From: Pseudomonadota bacterium
GTDB lineage: Bacteria > Pseudomonadota > Gammaproteobacteria > Burkholderiales > Burkholderiaceae_C
NCBI GenBank assembly: GCA_023396625.1
Contig: JAEWVY010000287.1
Coordinates: 1-7,350 of the forward strand
Direction of reading: 5' to 3'
Length of the DNA stretch: 7,350 nucleotides
Positions 1 to 6,090 of this stretch are shown piece after piece (position 1 is the first letter of the stretch; the number at the start of each line of letters is the position of its first letter). The translations under genes were made by a program, and so were the position numbers. Below the pieces are notes generated by a model. That model was not told where the DNA came from and made no database searches. It worked only from the letters and a program-made list of their open reading frames with translations.

Positions 1-1
1 G

Positions 2-313
2 GCCGAACCCATGGACGCGCCGGCCGAAGCGCCGCCGGGGCACGACGCGACCGACGTGATGGCCGCGCTGCTGGCAGCGACCGGCCTGAAGGGCGACGAC
101 TTGGAGCCGACCGAGCGCTTTGTGGCCTGGTTCCGCACGCCCGACGGCCAGCCGCTGCGCGTGCACCTGCTGCGCTTCACCACCCCCGACGCGCCCAAAC
201 CCGCCATCGAGGCACTAGGTGGCCGCTTCATGGCCATGAGCCAGCTGCGCGGGGCGGACATGAAGGAGCTTCTCCTTCTTCGCCAAGCCTTCGGCCTCTT
301 TGGCCACGGCTGA
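2..313 (+). CDS. Unrecognised protein, 3' end (5' end beyond the window)
   Basis: This reading frame is open to the left edge, and the first ATG inside the window (base 11) has no Shine-Dalgarno sequence before it, so the gene probably starts further left. An internal ATG at 59 is another possible start. About 103 residues are visible: an Ala/Pro/Asp-rich stretch, then a compact part with short motifs such as RFVAWFRTPDG, VHLLRF and EALGGRF, and a helical, Leu-rich C-terminus (MKELLLLRQAFGLFG). No signal peptide, membrane segment or metal-binding Cys/His cluster is visible. I do not recognise the family. It is convergent with modC, and its TGA (311-313) directly abuts the modC stop on the other strand, so it is not part of the mod operon. 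Coding status is supported by good codon periodicity and by the exact stop-to-stop junction. Confidence 0.7.
   Translation, partial: AEPMDAPAEAPPGHDATDVMAALLAATGLKGDDLEPTERFVAWFRTPDGQPLRVHLLRFTTPDAPKPAIEALGGRFMAMSQLRGADMKELLLLRQAFGLFGHG
262..278. terminator. Candidate hairpin near the convergent gene ends
   Basis: GAAGGAG and CTCCTTC form a perfect 7-bp inverted repeat around a 3-base CTT loop. It lies inside the end of the plus-strand gene, about 35-50 bases beyond the modC stop on the minus strand. Neither strand has a proper U-run after it and the stem is not GC-rich. It could therefore help end or protect modC mRNA, or it could simply reflect the local Lys-Glu-Leu-Leu-Leu-Leu codons. Confidence 0.2.
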
Positions 314-1390
314 TCAACCAATGAGCGCCACCGCCTTTATCTGCGCCCACACGGCCTGACCGGGTTGCAGCTTCAACGCGGCGGCCGAACGCCACGTGAG
401 CCGCGCCAGCAACGACGACGAGCCGCTGCCCACTTTCAGGCGGCACAACGCCAGCGCGGGGTGGGCTTCGTCTGCGATCTGGTCCACCACGACTGGCAGG
501 CTGTTGAGCAGGCTGGTGTCGGCTGACGGGGACAGCGCCAGGCTCACGTCGCGCGCCAGGATGCGGATGCGCACCGGAGCGCCCTTCTCATGTCCGCCGT
601 CGCGCACCCACAGGCAGCCGCCCGGGAAGGCCACACGTGTCAGGTGCCACTGCACATCACGCTCCACCACCACGCCGTCGAGCACCACGCCCGCGTCTTC
701 ACCCAGGTGAATGGGCAGGTCCACGCGCGCGAGCACCTCGGCCAGCGGGCCGGCGGTCACCGCGCGGCCCGCTTCCATGGCCACGATGTGGTGGGCCAGC
801 CGCGCCACCTCGTCGGGCGCGTGGCTCACATAGACCACGGGGATGTCCAGTTCGTGCGTGAGCCGCTCCAGGTAAGGCATGAGCTCGTGCTTGCGCGCCA
901 GGTCCAGCGCGGCCATGGGCTCGTCCATCAGCAGCAGCTGCGGGCCGGTGAGCAGGGCGCGCGCGATGGCGATACGCTGGCGCTCGCCGCCCGACAGACC
1001 GTCGGTGCGCCGGTCCATCAGGTGACCGATGCCCAGCAATTCGATGGCGCGTTCGCGCGCCACGCGCTGCTCGGCGTCGCCCCCGCGTCGGCGGCCGTAG
1101 TCCAGATTGGCTTGCACGCTCAGGTGCGCAAACAGCGCCGGCTCCTGGAACACGTAGCCCAGCGCGCGGCGGTGTGTGGGCAGGCTGTGGGTGCCGTCCT
1201 GCCAGACGGCGCCGTTGACCACGCAGCGCCCTTGCGGTGCGGCGTTGAGGCCGGCGATGCAGCGCAGCAGCGTGGACTTGCCGCAGCCCGAGGGGCCGAA
1301 CAGCGCGCTCACGCCCTGGCCCGGCAGCTGCAGATCCACGTCGAGCGTGAAGCCGGGGAAATCCTGCCGGAAACGGATGTCCAGGGTCAT
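314..1390 (-). CDS. modC: Molybdate ABC transporter ATP-binding protein ModC
   Basis: This is the cytoplasmic ATPase that drives ModB-mediated molybdate uptake. The 358-residue protein has all the ABC motifs in order: Walker A GPSGCGKST (32-40), Q-loop Gln82 in YVFQEP, signature LSGGERQR (132-139), Walker B LLLMDEP with D156 and E157, and switch His190 in VVYVSH. A C-terminal TOBE/Mop-type domain (roughly 290-356) is the regulatory molybdate-binding part typical of ModC, and the length fits the family. The start is the ATG at 1390, which overlaps the modB stop as ATGA; a TTG six bases further upstream is less likely. It is the last gene of the operon. The coupling to modB suggests balanced production of the two subunits. 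Sulfate or Fe(III) importers have similar ATPases, but the TOBE domain and neighbours settle the assignment. Confidence 0.97.
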   Translation of the reverse strand: MTLDIRFRQDFPGFTLDVDLQLPGQGVSALFGPSGCGKSTLLRCIAGLNAAPQGRCVVNGAVWQDGTHSLPTHRRALGYVFQEPALFAHLSVQANLDYGRRRGGDAEQRVARERAIELLGIGHLMDRRTDGLSGGERQRIAIARALLTGPQLLLMDEPMAALDLARKHELMPYLERLTHELDIPVVYVSHAPDEVARLAHHIVAMEAGRAVTAGPLAEVLARVDLPIHLGEDAGVVLDGVVVERDVQWHLTRVAFPGGCLWVRDGGHEKGAPVRIRILARDVSLALSPSADTSLLNSLPVVVDQIADEAHPALALCRLKVGSGSSSLLARLTWRSAAALKLQPGQAVWAQIKAVALIG

Positions 1391-2058
1391 GAACAACGCT
1401 TTCCCTGCAGGCTGTTGAGCGCCAGCAGCACCGCGAACGAAAACACCAGCATGCCGCCGGCCAGCCAGTGGGCGTTGGTGTAGTCCATCGCCTCCACGTG
1501 GTTGTAGATGGCCATGGAGAGCACCTGCGTCTTGCCCGGGATGTTACCGCCGATCATGAGCACCACGCCGAACTCGCCCACGGTGTGCGCAAAGCCCAGC
1601 ACCGTGGCGGTGAGCAGACCCGGCCGCGCCAGCGGCAGCGCCACGGTGAAGAACGCGTCCCACGGCGAAGCGCGCAAGGTGGCGGCCGCTTCCATGGGCG
1701 CGCGGCCGATGGCGGCAAAGGCCTGCTGCAGCGGCTGCACCACAAAGGGCGTGGAATACAGACAGGACGCGACCACCAGACCGGCAAAGGTGAAGGGCAG
1801 CAGGCCCAGGCCCAGCGCCTGCGTGAGCCGGCCCACCGGGCCGTTCGGCCCCATGAGCACCAGCAGGTAGAAGCCCAGCACGGCCGGTGGCAGCACCAGC
1901 GGCAGCGTCACCACCGACCCCACCAACCCCTTGAGGCGCGAGTTCGTGCGCGCCAGCCACCAGGCCACCGGCGTGCCCAGCAACAGCAGCAGCACGGTCG
2001 TCAGCGCCGCAAGCTTGACGGTGAGCCAGACGGCGGCGAGGTCCTGGGGCGAGAGCAT
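1387..2058 (-). CDS. modB: Molybdate ABC transporter permease ModB
   Basis: This is the inner-membrane subunit forming the molybdate channel, a homodimer in characterised systems. The 223 residues contain about five or six hydrophobic segments, at roughly 10-37, 46-70, 84-106, 145-171 and 198-216. The cytoplasmic EAA coupling loop, which docks on ModC, lies at about 123-148 (EAAATLRASPWDAF and then LPLARPG). The usual Gly of the EAA motif (EAAxxLGAS) is Arg129 here. Family-typical stretches include VLPPAVLGFYLL, STPFVVQPLQ and HTVGEFGVVLMIGGNIPG. The start is the ATG at 2058. Its ribosome binding site GAGGAG is formed by the end of modD, whose TGA lies 11 bases upstream, so translation is probably coupled. 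The stop overlaps the modC start by four bases. Confidence 0.97.
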   Translation of the reverse strand: MLSPQDLAAVWLTVKLAALTTVLLLLLGTPVAWWLARTNSRLKGLVGSVVTLPLVLPPAVLGFYLLVLMGPNGPVGRLTQALGLGLLPFTFAGLVVASCLYSTPFVVQPLQQAFAAIGRAPMEAAATLRASPWDAFFTVALPLARPGLLTATVLGFAHTVGEFGVVLMIGGNIPGKTQVLSMAIYNHVEAMDYTNAHWLAGGMLVFSFAVLLALNSLQGKRCS

Positions 2059-2069
2059 GGGCTGGCTCC

Positions 2070-2900
2070 TCAGCGGCGGATGAAATCCACCTGCACGTCG
2101 CGCGGCGGCGCGGTGAACGGGGCGGAGGTCACCAGCAGGTCGGCACCGGCGGCCACGTAGGCGGCGGCGTTGTCGGCCCGCACACCACCGGCGGCGGCCA
2201 GCAGCGGCGGCGTCAGCAGCGCGCCGATGGCGGCGCGGCATTCGGCCACCGCAGCCGGGCTGAACTTTTCCAGTTGCAGCACGTCCGCGCCGGCCTGGGC
2301 CCAGACCAGTGCCTCGGCCACGTCGCCCACCTCGATCACAGTCTTCTTCTCGGGCTGGGTGCGCCGCAGCCGCGCCACCGTCAGCGCGGGCACTTCGTCC
2401 AGGAACCGCCGGTGTTCGGCAAACACCAGCAGTGTCTCCGACAGGCCGAGCCGGTGCATCACCGCGCCACCGGCCTTGACCGCTTTCACCGACAACGCCT
2501 TGGTGCCTGGCACGTTCTTGCGCGTGCAGGCCACGGCCACATCCCCAGCCTGGGCCACGATGGCGGCCGCAGCCGTGGCGATGCCGCTCGCCCATTCGAC
2601 CAGAGTCTGCGCGGTTTTCCAGGCGCGGTGCAACTGGGCGGCTGAGCCTTCGGTCACCAGCAGTTGCCCGCCAGCGCCCACCTCGCTGCCAGAGTCCATC
2701 CGCCAGGGCACGCAGGCCCCTGCGAGTTCAAACAGACGCGCCGCCTCTTCCATGCCGCAGACCACCATGGCCCCGCGCGCGCTGAAGTCCAGCCGCCCAG
2801 CGGCCGCACCGATGGCCAGGCTTTCGGTGGTCAGGTCGCCGCAAGGCACATCGTCCTGCAGCAGGCGGTACAGCTCCTCGTCACCCAGGGCTCGTGGCAT
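2070..2900 (-). CDS. modD: ModD, NadC-like phosphoribosyltransferase-family protein of the mod operon
   Basis: ModD belongs to the quinolinate phosphoribosyltransferase (NadC) fold family and often sits in molybdate transport operons. Its reaction and substrate are not established. The 276 residues match the family in length. Visible signatures are DVPCGDLTTE near the N-terminus (17-26), TRKNVPGTK (126-134), AVKAGGAVMHRLGLSET (140-156), the beta-strand acid motif VIEVGDV (188-194), VLQLEKFSP (207-215) and AAAGGVRADNAAAYVAAGAD (235-254). The His-Arg-Leu-Gly-Leu-Ser-Glu-Thr motif, where NadC usually has HR.GL.D, argues for ModD. The start is the ATG at 2900, five bases after the modA stop, with only a weak GTGAG ribosome site, so it may depend on coupling to modA. 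Its place between modA and modB, not after modC, is unusual. A second NadC is the main alternative and is unlikely in this context. Confidence 0.93.
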   Translation of the reverse strand: MPRALGDEELYRLLQDDVPCGDLTTESLAIGAAAGRLDFSARGAMVVCGMEEAARLFELAGACVPWRMDSGSEVGAGGQLLVTEGSAAQLHRAWKTAQTLVEWASGIATAAAAIVAQAGDVAVACTRKNVPGTKALSVKAVKAGGAVMHRLGLSETLLVFAEHRRFLDEVPALTVARLRRTQPEKKTVIEVGDVAEALVWAQAGADVLQLEKFSPAAVAECRAAIGALLTPPLLAAAGGVRADNAAAYVAAGADLLVTSAPFTAPPRDVQVDFIRR

Positions 2901-2905
2901 CACGC

Positions 2906-3664
2906 TCACTTGCCCAGTTCGTAGCCGTAGGACTTGATCACCGCCTGTGCCTTGGCACTTTGCAGGTACTTGAGCAGCGCGACCGGGCCGGGCTTGCCCT
3001 GGCCGGCGTTGAGCAGCACCGCGTCCTGGCGGATGGTGGTGTATAGATCGGCCGGCACGATCCAGGCCGAGCCGGCCACCTGGCCGTCCTTGAGCACCTG
3101 CGACAGCGCCACGAAGCCCAGCTGCGCGTTGCCGCTGGCCACGAACTGGTAGGCCTGGGCGATGGTCTCGCCGGTCACGAGCTTGGACGCGACGGCGTCG
3201 TACACGCCGAGCTTCTTCATCGCCTCGACCCCGGCGGCGCCGTAGGGCGCGAGCCTGGGGTCGGCGATGGCGATGCGCTCGAAGGCCGCACCCTTGAGCA
3301 CGGCGCCCTTGTCGTCCACCACGCCCGGCTTGGCCGACCACAGCACCAGCTTGCCGATAGCGTAGCTGAAGGGGCTGCCAGCCACGGCGGCGTTTTCCTT
3401 CACGAGCTTGGCCGGGGTTTCGTCATCGGCCGCCAGCAGCACCTCGAAAGGCGCGCCGTTCTTGATCTGTGCGTAGAACTTGCCGGTGGAGCCGAAAGAG
3501 GCCACGAGCTTGTGCCCTGTCTCTTTCTCGAACTCGGCAGCAATCTTGTTGAACGGTGCGGTGAAGTTGGCGGCCACGGCCACCAGCACCTCGTCAGCGC
3601 GCGCAGCCGCGGCCACCAGCAGCAAGCCGGCGAGCAGCGACGAAACAGAGGACTTGATGGTCAT
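2906..3664 (-). CDS. modA: Molybdate-binding periplasmic protein ModA
   Basis: This is the periplasmic receptor that binds molybdate (and tungstate) and delivers it to ModBC. The 252 residues begin with a Sec signal peptide: basic start (MTIK), hydrophobic core (about 9-20) and an ARA-DE cleavage site after residue 23. Anion-site motifs typical of ModA follow: VAANFTAPF (30-38), SFGSTGKFYAQI (57-68), PFEVLLAADDETP (72-84), ADPRLAPYGAAG (134-145) and the late VASGNAQLGFVALSQ (175-189). The start is the ATG at 3664, fixed by an AAGGAG site seven bases upstream and by the signal peptide; longer upstream readings are spurious. It follows the NifX-like gene by 29 bases and precedes modD by 5. Those short gaps put it in the same transcript as modE. 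Confidence 0.97.
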   Translation of the reverse strand: MTIKSSVSSLLAGLLLVAAAARADEVLVAVAANFTAPFNKIAAEFEKETGHKLVASFGSTGKFYAQIKNGAPFEVLLAADDETPAKLVKENAAVAGSPFSYAIGKLVLWSAKPGVVDDKGAVLKGAAFERIAIADPRLAPYGAAGVEAMKKLGVYDAVASKLVTGETIAQAYQFVASGNAQLGFVALSQVLKDGQVAGSAWIVPADLYTTIRQDAVLLNAGQGKPGPVALLKYLQSAKAQAVIKSYGYELGK

Positions 3665-3671
3665 GGGAACA

Positions 3672-3677
3672 CTCCTT
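3672..3677 (-). promoter_or_regulatory. Strong ribosome binding site of modA
   Basis: AAGGAG on the minus strand lies seven bases before the ATG at 3664. It sets the modA start and is stronger than the sites of modD and the NifX-like gene, in keeping with the large amount of binding protein an importer needs. Confidence 0.8.
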
Positions 3678-3693
3678 GGATAAAAGAAAGAAC

Positions 3694-4080
3694 TCAATGG
3701 CGGGAAAACAGGTCGCGCACCTTGCACAGCGCGGTGGTGACGTCGAAGCGGGTGTCGGGCAGGGCCTCGCCGGCCAGCACCTTCTGCAGCGCGGCACGCG
3801 GGTCGGTCTCGCCGGTCAGCAGCACCTCGGCGCCCCAGGTCTTCATGTGGCGCAGGAAGCCGTCGCCCGCGCTGCCCGCGATCAGCACCTGCACGCCGTG
3901 CAGCGGGTGCGGCCCGTCGTCCTTGAAGTAGTGGGGCAGTTGTTCCTTGCTGAGCGTGATGCGCTGCGGCTCGGGCAGCGGCGCATCGGGCAGGCAATCG
4001 AACAGCAGCCATTCGCGGGTCTGACCGGCATGGCCGCTGAGCTGGGTCCAGTCCTTGTGGGTGGCGATGGCGACTTTCAT
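3694..4080 (-). CDS. NifX/NafY-family (dinitrogenase FeMo-cofactor biosynthesis domain) protein
   Basis: This 128-residue protein is a single domain of the NifX/NifB-C-terminal/NafY family (Nitro_FeMo-Co, PF02579). Members bind FeMo-co, NifB-co or related Mo/Fe clusters. Evidence is the N-terminal strand MKVAIAT, the GHAGQTREWLLFD motif (16-28; GHAG is typical), HPLHGVQVLIAGSAGDGFLRHM (58-79, with the conserved glycine turn), WGAEVLLTGETDPRAAL (82-98) and VLAGEALPD (101-109). His17, His50, His58, His61, His78 and Cys29 are possible ligands. It starts at the ATG at 4080, 22 bases after modE, with a weak GAAAG ribosome site. It ends 29 bases before modA, so it is co-transcribed with molybdate uptake genes. 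I infer a role in handling Mo or a Mo-Fe precursor. Whether it is a nif protein proper or a mod-specific relative cannot be told from sequence alone, so no gene symbol is given. Confidence 0.88.
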   Translation of the reverse strand: MKVAIATHKDWTQLSGHAGQTREWLLFDCLPDAPLPEPQRITLSKEQLPHYFKDDGPHPLHGVQVLIAGSAGDGFLRHMKTWGAEVLLTGETDPRAALQKVLAGEALPDTRFDVTTALCKVRDLFSRH

Positions 4081-4102
4081 GGTGTACTTTCGGTGAAGGG
4101 CA

Positions 4103-4927
4103 TCAGTCGGTGGCGACGAGGAACACGCTGGAGGCCTTGAAGATCGCGGTCACCGGCTGGCCCTTGGCCAGGCCTAGGCGCTGCACGCTCTGGTCGGTGA
4201 CCACGGCGGTCAGCACGTGGTGGCTGCCCGGCAGGGCCAGGGTCACCTCGGTGTTGACCGGCCCGTGATGGATGGCCTGCACCACGCCATGGAACTGGTT
4301 GCGCGCCGAGACTTGCACCGCCTCGTCGCCCACCATGAGCACGATGGACGAGGCCTTGACGAAGGCCATCACCTCCCGGCCCTCGGCAAGGCCTAGGTTC
4401 TGCACCGACTCGTTGGTGACGATGGCAGTCAGTTCGAGGGATGGTCCGAGGCGCAGCGTGACTTCGCTCTCCACCGGGCCGCTGCGGATCGCGCCGATCG
4501 GGCCGCCGAACTGGTTGCGGGCGCTGGTTTTCATGGAGAGCTTTCTCAGGACCTGCCGGAACTCGGCAACATCGGGGGCACCAGCCTGCGTGAGCCGGCT
4601 GCTCAGGCGCGCCAGCGCCGCCTGCGACTCCTGCTCCAGCGCGCGATAGAAGGCGATCAGGCGGCGGCCGAAGTCGGTCAGCTCGGTGCCGCCGCCGTGG
4701 CGGCCGCCGGTGACCCGCAGCACCAGCGGCTCGGGCGCGACGTTGTTCATGTCGTCCACCGCATCCCACGCGGCCTTGTAGGCCATGGGCACGGCCTTGG
4801 CCGCCTGCAGGATGGAGCCGTGCCGGGAAATCGCTTCGAGCAGGCGGATGCGCTTGTCGCCCAGGAAGCTGCCCAGGTCGGTGTCGATAACCAGCTTGCC
4901 AGTGAGCACGGGAGACGCGGCGTTCAT
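4103..4927 (-). CDS. modE: Molybdate-responsive transcriptional regulator ModE
   Basis: ModE is a cytoplasmic, dimeric DNA-binding protein that in characterised species represses mod genes, and tunes others, when it holds molybdate. The 274 residues (E. coli ModE has 262) show a LysR-like winged helix-turn-helix at about 25-95, including GSILQAAKAVPMAYKAAWDA (37-56) and GGRHGGGTELTDFG (74-87). A linker helix follows, then two Mop/TOBE domains (about 135-200 and 207-273), each opening with SARNQF. The start is the ATG at 4927, eight bases after a GGAGG site; readings further upstream lack family similarity. It is first in the minus-strand operon and divergent from modG, the usual place for a regulator that controls itself and both flanking units. 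The C-terminal domains resemble those of ModG closely. Confidence 0.96.
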   Translation of the reverse strand: MNAASPVLTGKLVIDTDLGSFLGDKRIRLLEAISRHGSILQAAKAVPMAYKAAWDAVDDMNNVAPEPLVLRVTGGRHGGGTELTDFGRRLIAFYRALEQESQAALARLSSRLTQAGAPDVAEFRQVLRKLSMKTSARNQFGGPIGAIRSGPVESEVTLRLGPSLELTAIVTNESVQNLGLAEGREVMAFVKASSIVLMVGDEAVQVSARNQFHGVVQAIHHGPVNTEVTLALPGSHHVLTAVVTDQSVQRLGLAKGQPVTAIFKASSVFLVATD

Positions 4928-4935
4928 GTGGGCCG

Positions 4936-4940
4936 CCTCC
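4936..4940 (-). promoter_or_regulatory. Ribosome binding site of modE
   Basis: GGAGG on the minus strand lies eight bases before the ATG at 4927. It supports the short, family-length ModE over the longer open reading frame that starts near 5011. Confidence 0.75.
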
Positions 4941-4960
4941 GGGCTGTTAGCAAACTGACG

Positions 4961-4983
4961 CAGCGCACCCAAAAGCGGCGCTG
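4961..4983. promoter_or_regulatory. Inverted repeat, candidate operator between modE and modG
   Basis: CAGCGC and GCGCTG form a perfect 6-bp inverted repeat with an 11-base spacer, two helical turns overall. It is the only clear dyad in the 140-base divergent region. It ends four bases before the putative modG -35 element and sits 34-56 bases upstream of the modE start codon. I see no copy of the E. coli ModE recognition pattern (TATATA-type half-sites). The dyad is thus a candidate site for this ModE or another regulator, unproven, and short GC-rich dyads arise by chance in such DNA. Confidence 0.35.
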
Positions 4984-4986
4984 TGC

Positions 4987-5016
4987 TTGAAAAAACCCAA
5001 CGCCCTCCCACAGAAT
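4987..5016 (+). promoter_or_regulatory. modG: Putative sigma-70 promoter of modG
   Basis: TTGAAA (4987-4992; 5 of 6 bases of the -35 consensus) is followed, after 18 bases, by CAGAAT (5011-5016; 4 of 6 of the -10 consensus). This would start RNA near 5023, about 45 bases before the modG ATG. It is the best match on this strand. No equally good promoter was found for modE on the other strand. Confidence 0.4.
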
Positions 5017-5053
5017 TCCATCCATCACCACTTCGGGCGTCCAGCCCAGCATG

Positions 5054-5061
5054 AAAGGAAG
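5054..5061 (+). promoter_or_regulatory. Ribosome binding site of modG
   Basis: AAAGGAAG lies six bases before the ATG at 5068. It fixes the start at the first Mop domain and excludes the in-frame extension that could begin near 4987. Confidence 0.75.
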
Positions 5062-5067
5062 CTCCCC

Positions 5068-5496
5068 ATGGCCATCAGCGCACGCAATGTATTCAAGGGT
5101 TCGGTCGTGTCCATCCAGGAAGGCCCGATCCACGCCGAAGTGGTGGTCACCACCGCGGGCGGCGACAGCATCGTGGCCACTCTCACCGGAGTGAGCGTCA
5201 AGACCCTGGGCCTGAAGGTCGGCAGCCCGGCCGTGGCCGTGATCAAGGCGCCGTCGGTCCTCCTCATGAGCGGCACACCCGAGTACCGCTTCAGCGCCCG
5301 CAACCAACTCAAGGGCACGGTCAGCGCAATCCACGCCGGCGCCATCAACAGCCAGGTCACGCTCACGCTGGCCGGTGGTTCCAAGGTCCAGGCCGTGGTC
5401 ACCAACGACGCCGTCTCGGCGCTGGGCCTGAAGACGGGAGAAACCGCCATCGCCCTTTTCAAGGCGAGTCAGGTGCTGGTCGGCGTGCCGGTCTGA
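5068..5496 (+). CDS. modG: ModG, two-domain molybdate-binding protein (molbindin)
   Basis: This is a small cytoplasmic protein that binds and buffers molybdate oxyanions, in characterised members as a trimer of two-domain chains. The 142 residues are two tandem Mop/TOBE domains (about 3-69 and 76-141) and nothing else. Domain one opens with SARNVFKGSV and carries GPIHAEV and TLGLKVG; domain two opens with SARNQLKGTV and carries GAINSQV and ALGLKTG. Both end in a KA.xV strand (IKAPSV, FKASQV). Size and domain layout match Azotobacter-type ModG rather than single-domain Mop. The gene is divergent from modE and convergent with the globin gene, whose stop lies only 18 bases away. Its promoter region is shared with modE, so control by molybdate is likely but not shown. 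Confidence 0.94.
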   Translation: MAISARNVFKGSVVSIQEGPIHAEVVVTTAGGDSIVATLTGVSVKTLGLKVGSPAVAVIKAPSVLLMSGTPEYRFSARNQLKGTVSAIHAGAINSQVTLTLAGGSKVQAVVTNDAVSALGLKTGETAIALFKASQVLVGVPV

Positions 5497-5514
5497 TGCC
5501 ATGGTCGTCTCCCG

Positions 5515-6090
5515 TCAGCACCGACATGCGGCCAGGGCGGGGTGGCGCACGCGCGCCAGCACCCAGTTGAAGGGATAGCGGCGCGGTTGCGCCTTTTCCG
5601 TGCGACGGTTCACCATGCGGATCGACAGCGGTTCGGCCCAGTCCCAGTAGGCTTCGCGGGCCGCTGCCTGCAGGCGCGAGGCATCGAGAGCCCTCGCCAA
5701 TTCAAACAGCCAGGTCTCGCGCCCTGCTTCGTCGATAGTGAAAGCGAAGTGGCGGCTGCGCATGCAGCCCTCACCCGCCTGCTCGGTGTAGCGCGTCGAG
5801 CCACCGCAGCTTTCGACCACGAAGTCGGCGATGCGTTCGACCATGGCCTCGAAGCGCTGCGGGTCGCTGCTCAGCAGACCGCCGATGGCGCTGCCGCGCA
5901 GGAGCCGGTGGTGGTGCCGCACCAAGTCGCGCAAGGCGTCCTCGCCGGACTGGAGCAGCAGATCTGGAGACGGGAACTGCACTTCTGGAAACTCCAGATC
6001 GTGCGTGGCTGCGGCCGTCTTGCCGGCCCAGGGCGAGCTGCTGGCAGCAGGCTGACAGGCCTTGCTGTCAAGGGCAGGTGCGGCGCTCAT
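5515..6090 (-). CDS. Divergent group II (TrHbO-like) truncated haemoglobin
   Basis: This 191-residue protein has a globin core at about 50-160 between a 45-50 residue Ala/Ser-rich extension and a basic C-terminal tail. The match is to group II truncated haemoglobins. CGGSTRYTEQAGEG (95-108) lines up with the WGGP..YSEQ.GHP motif. CMRSRHFAFTID (109-120) gives proximal haem ligand His114 (F8), and Trp127 in RETWL is the group II Trp G8. The distal side is unusual: the B10 tyrosine is replaced by His in a His59-61 run, and the CD1 aromatic by Leu72 or a neighbour. Such globins bind O2 or NO; the job here is unknown. The ATG at 6090 overlaps the upstream gene's stop as ATGA, so the two are translationally coupled. 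It could guard an oxygen- or NO-sensitive metalloenzyme (inference). The CRC end has two Cys. Confidence 0.85.
   Translation of the reverse strand: MSAAPALDSKACQPAASSSPWAGKTAAATHDLEFPEVQFPSPDLLLQSGEDALRDLVRHHHRLLRGSAIGGLLSSDPQRFEAMVERIADFVVESCGGSTRYTEQAGEGCMRSRHFAFTIDEAGRETWLFELARALDASRLQAAAREAYWDWAEPLSIRMVNRRTEKAQPRRYPFNWVLARVRHPALAACRC

Noticed and set aside
590..1483. Long plus-strand open frame opposite modC (about 297 codons)
   Set aside because: Rich in His, Gln, Arg and Ala with no domain; it is the mirror of a clear ModC in high-GC DNA.
2170..2937. Plus-strand open frame opposite modD
   Set aside because: Ser/Thr/Pro-rich shadow of modD without family similarity or start signals.
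4984..4999. GG-N10-GC spacing on the minus strand upstream of modE (TGGGTTTTTTCAAGCA), a possible sigma-54 site
   Set aside because: Only the minimal GG and GC agree; the TT before GC and the C after GG are missing and a T-run fills the spacer. It also overlaps a better sigma-70 match on the other strand.
4987..5067. N-terminal extension of ModG
   Set aside because: These codons overlap the putative promoter and untranslated leader, and a good ribosome site precedes the ATG at 5068.
5472..5522. GGTGCTG ... CAGCACC inverted repeat across the modG and globin gene ends, as a terminator
   Set aside because: The arms are 37 bases apart, lie mainly in coding sequence and have no U-run.
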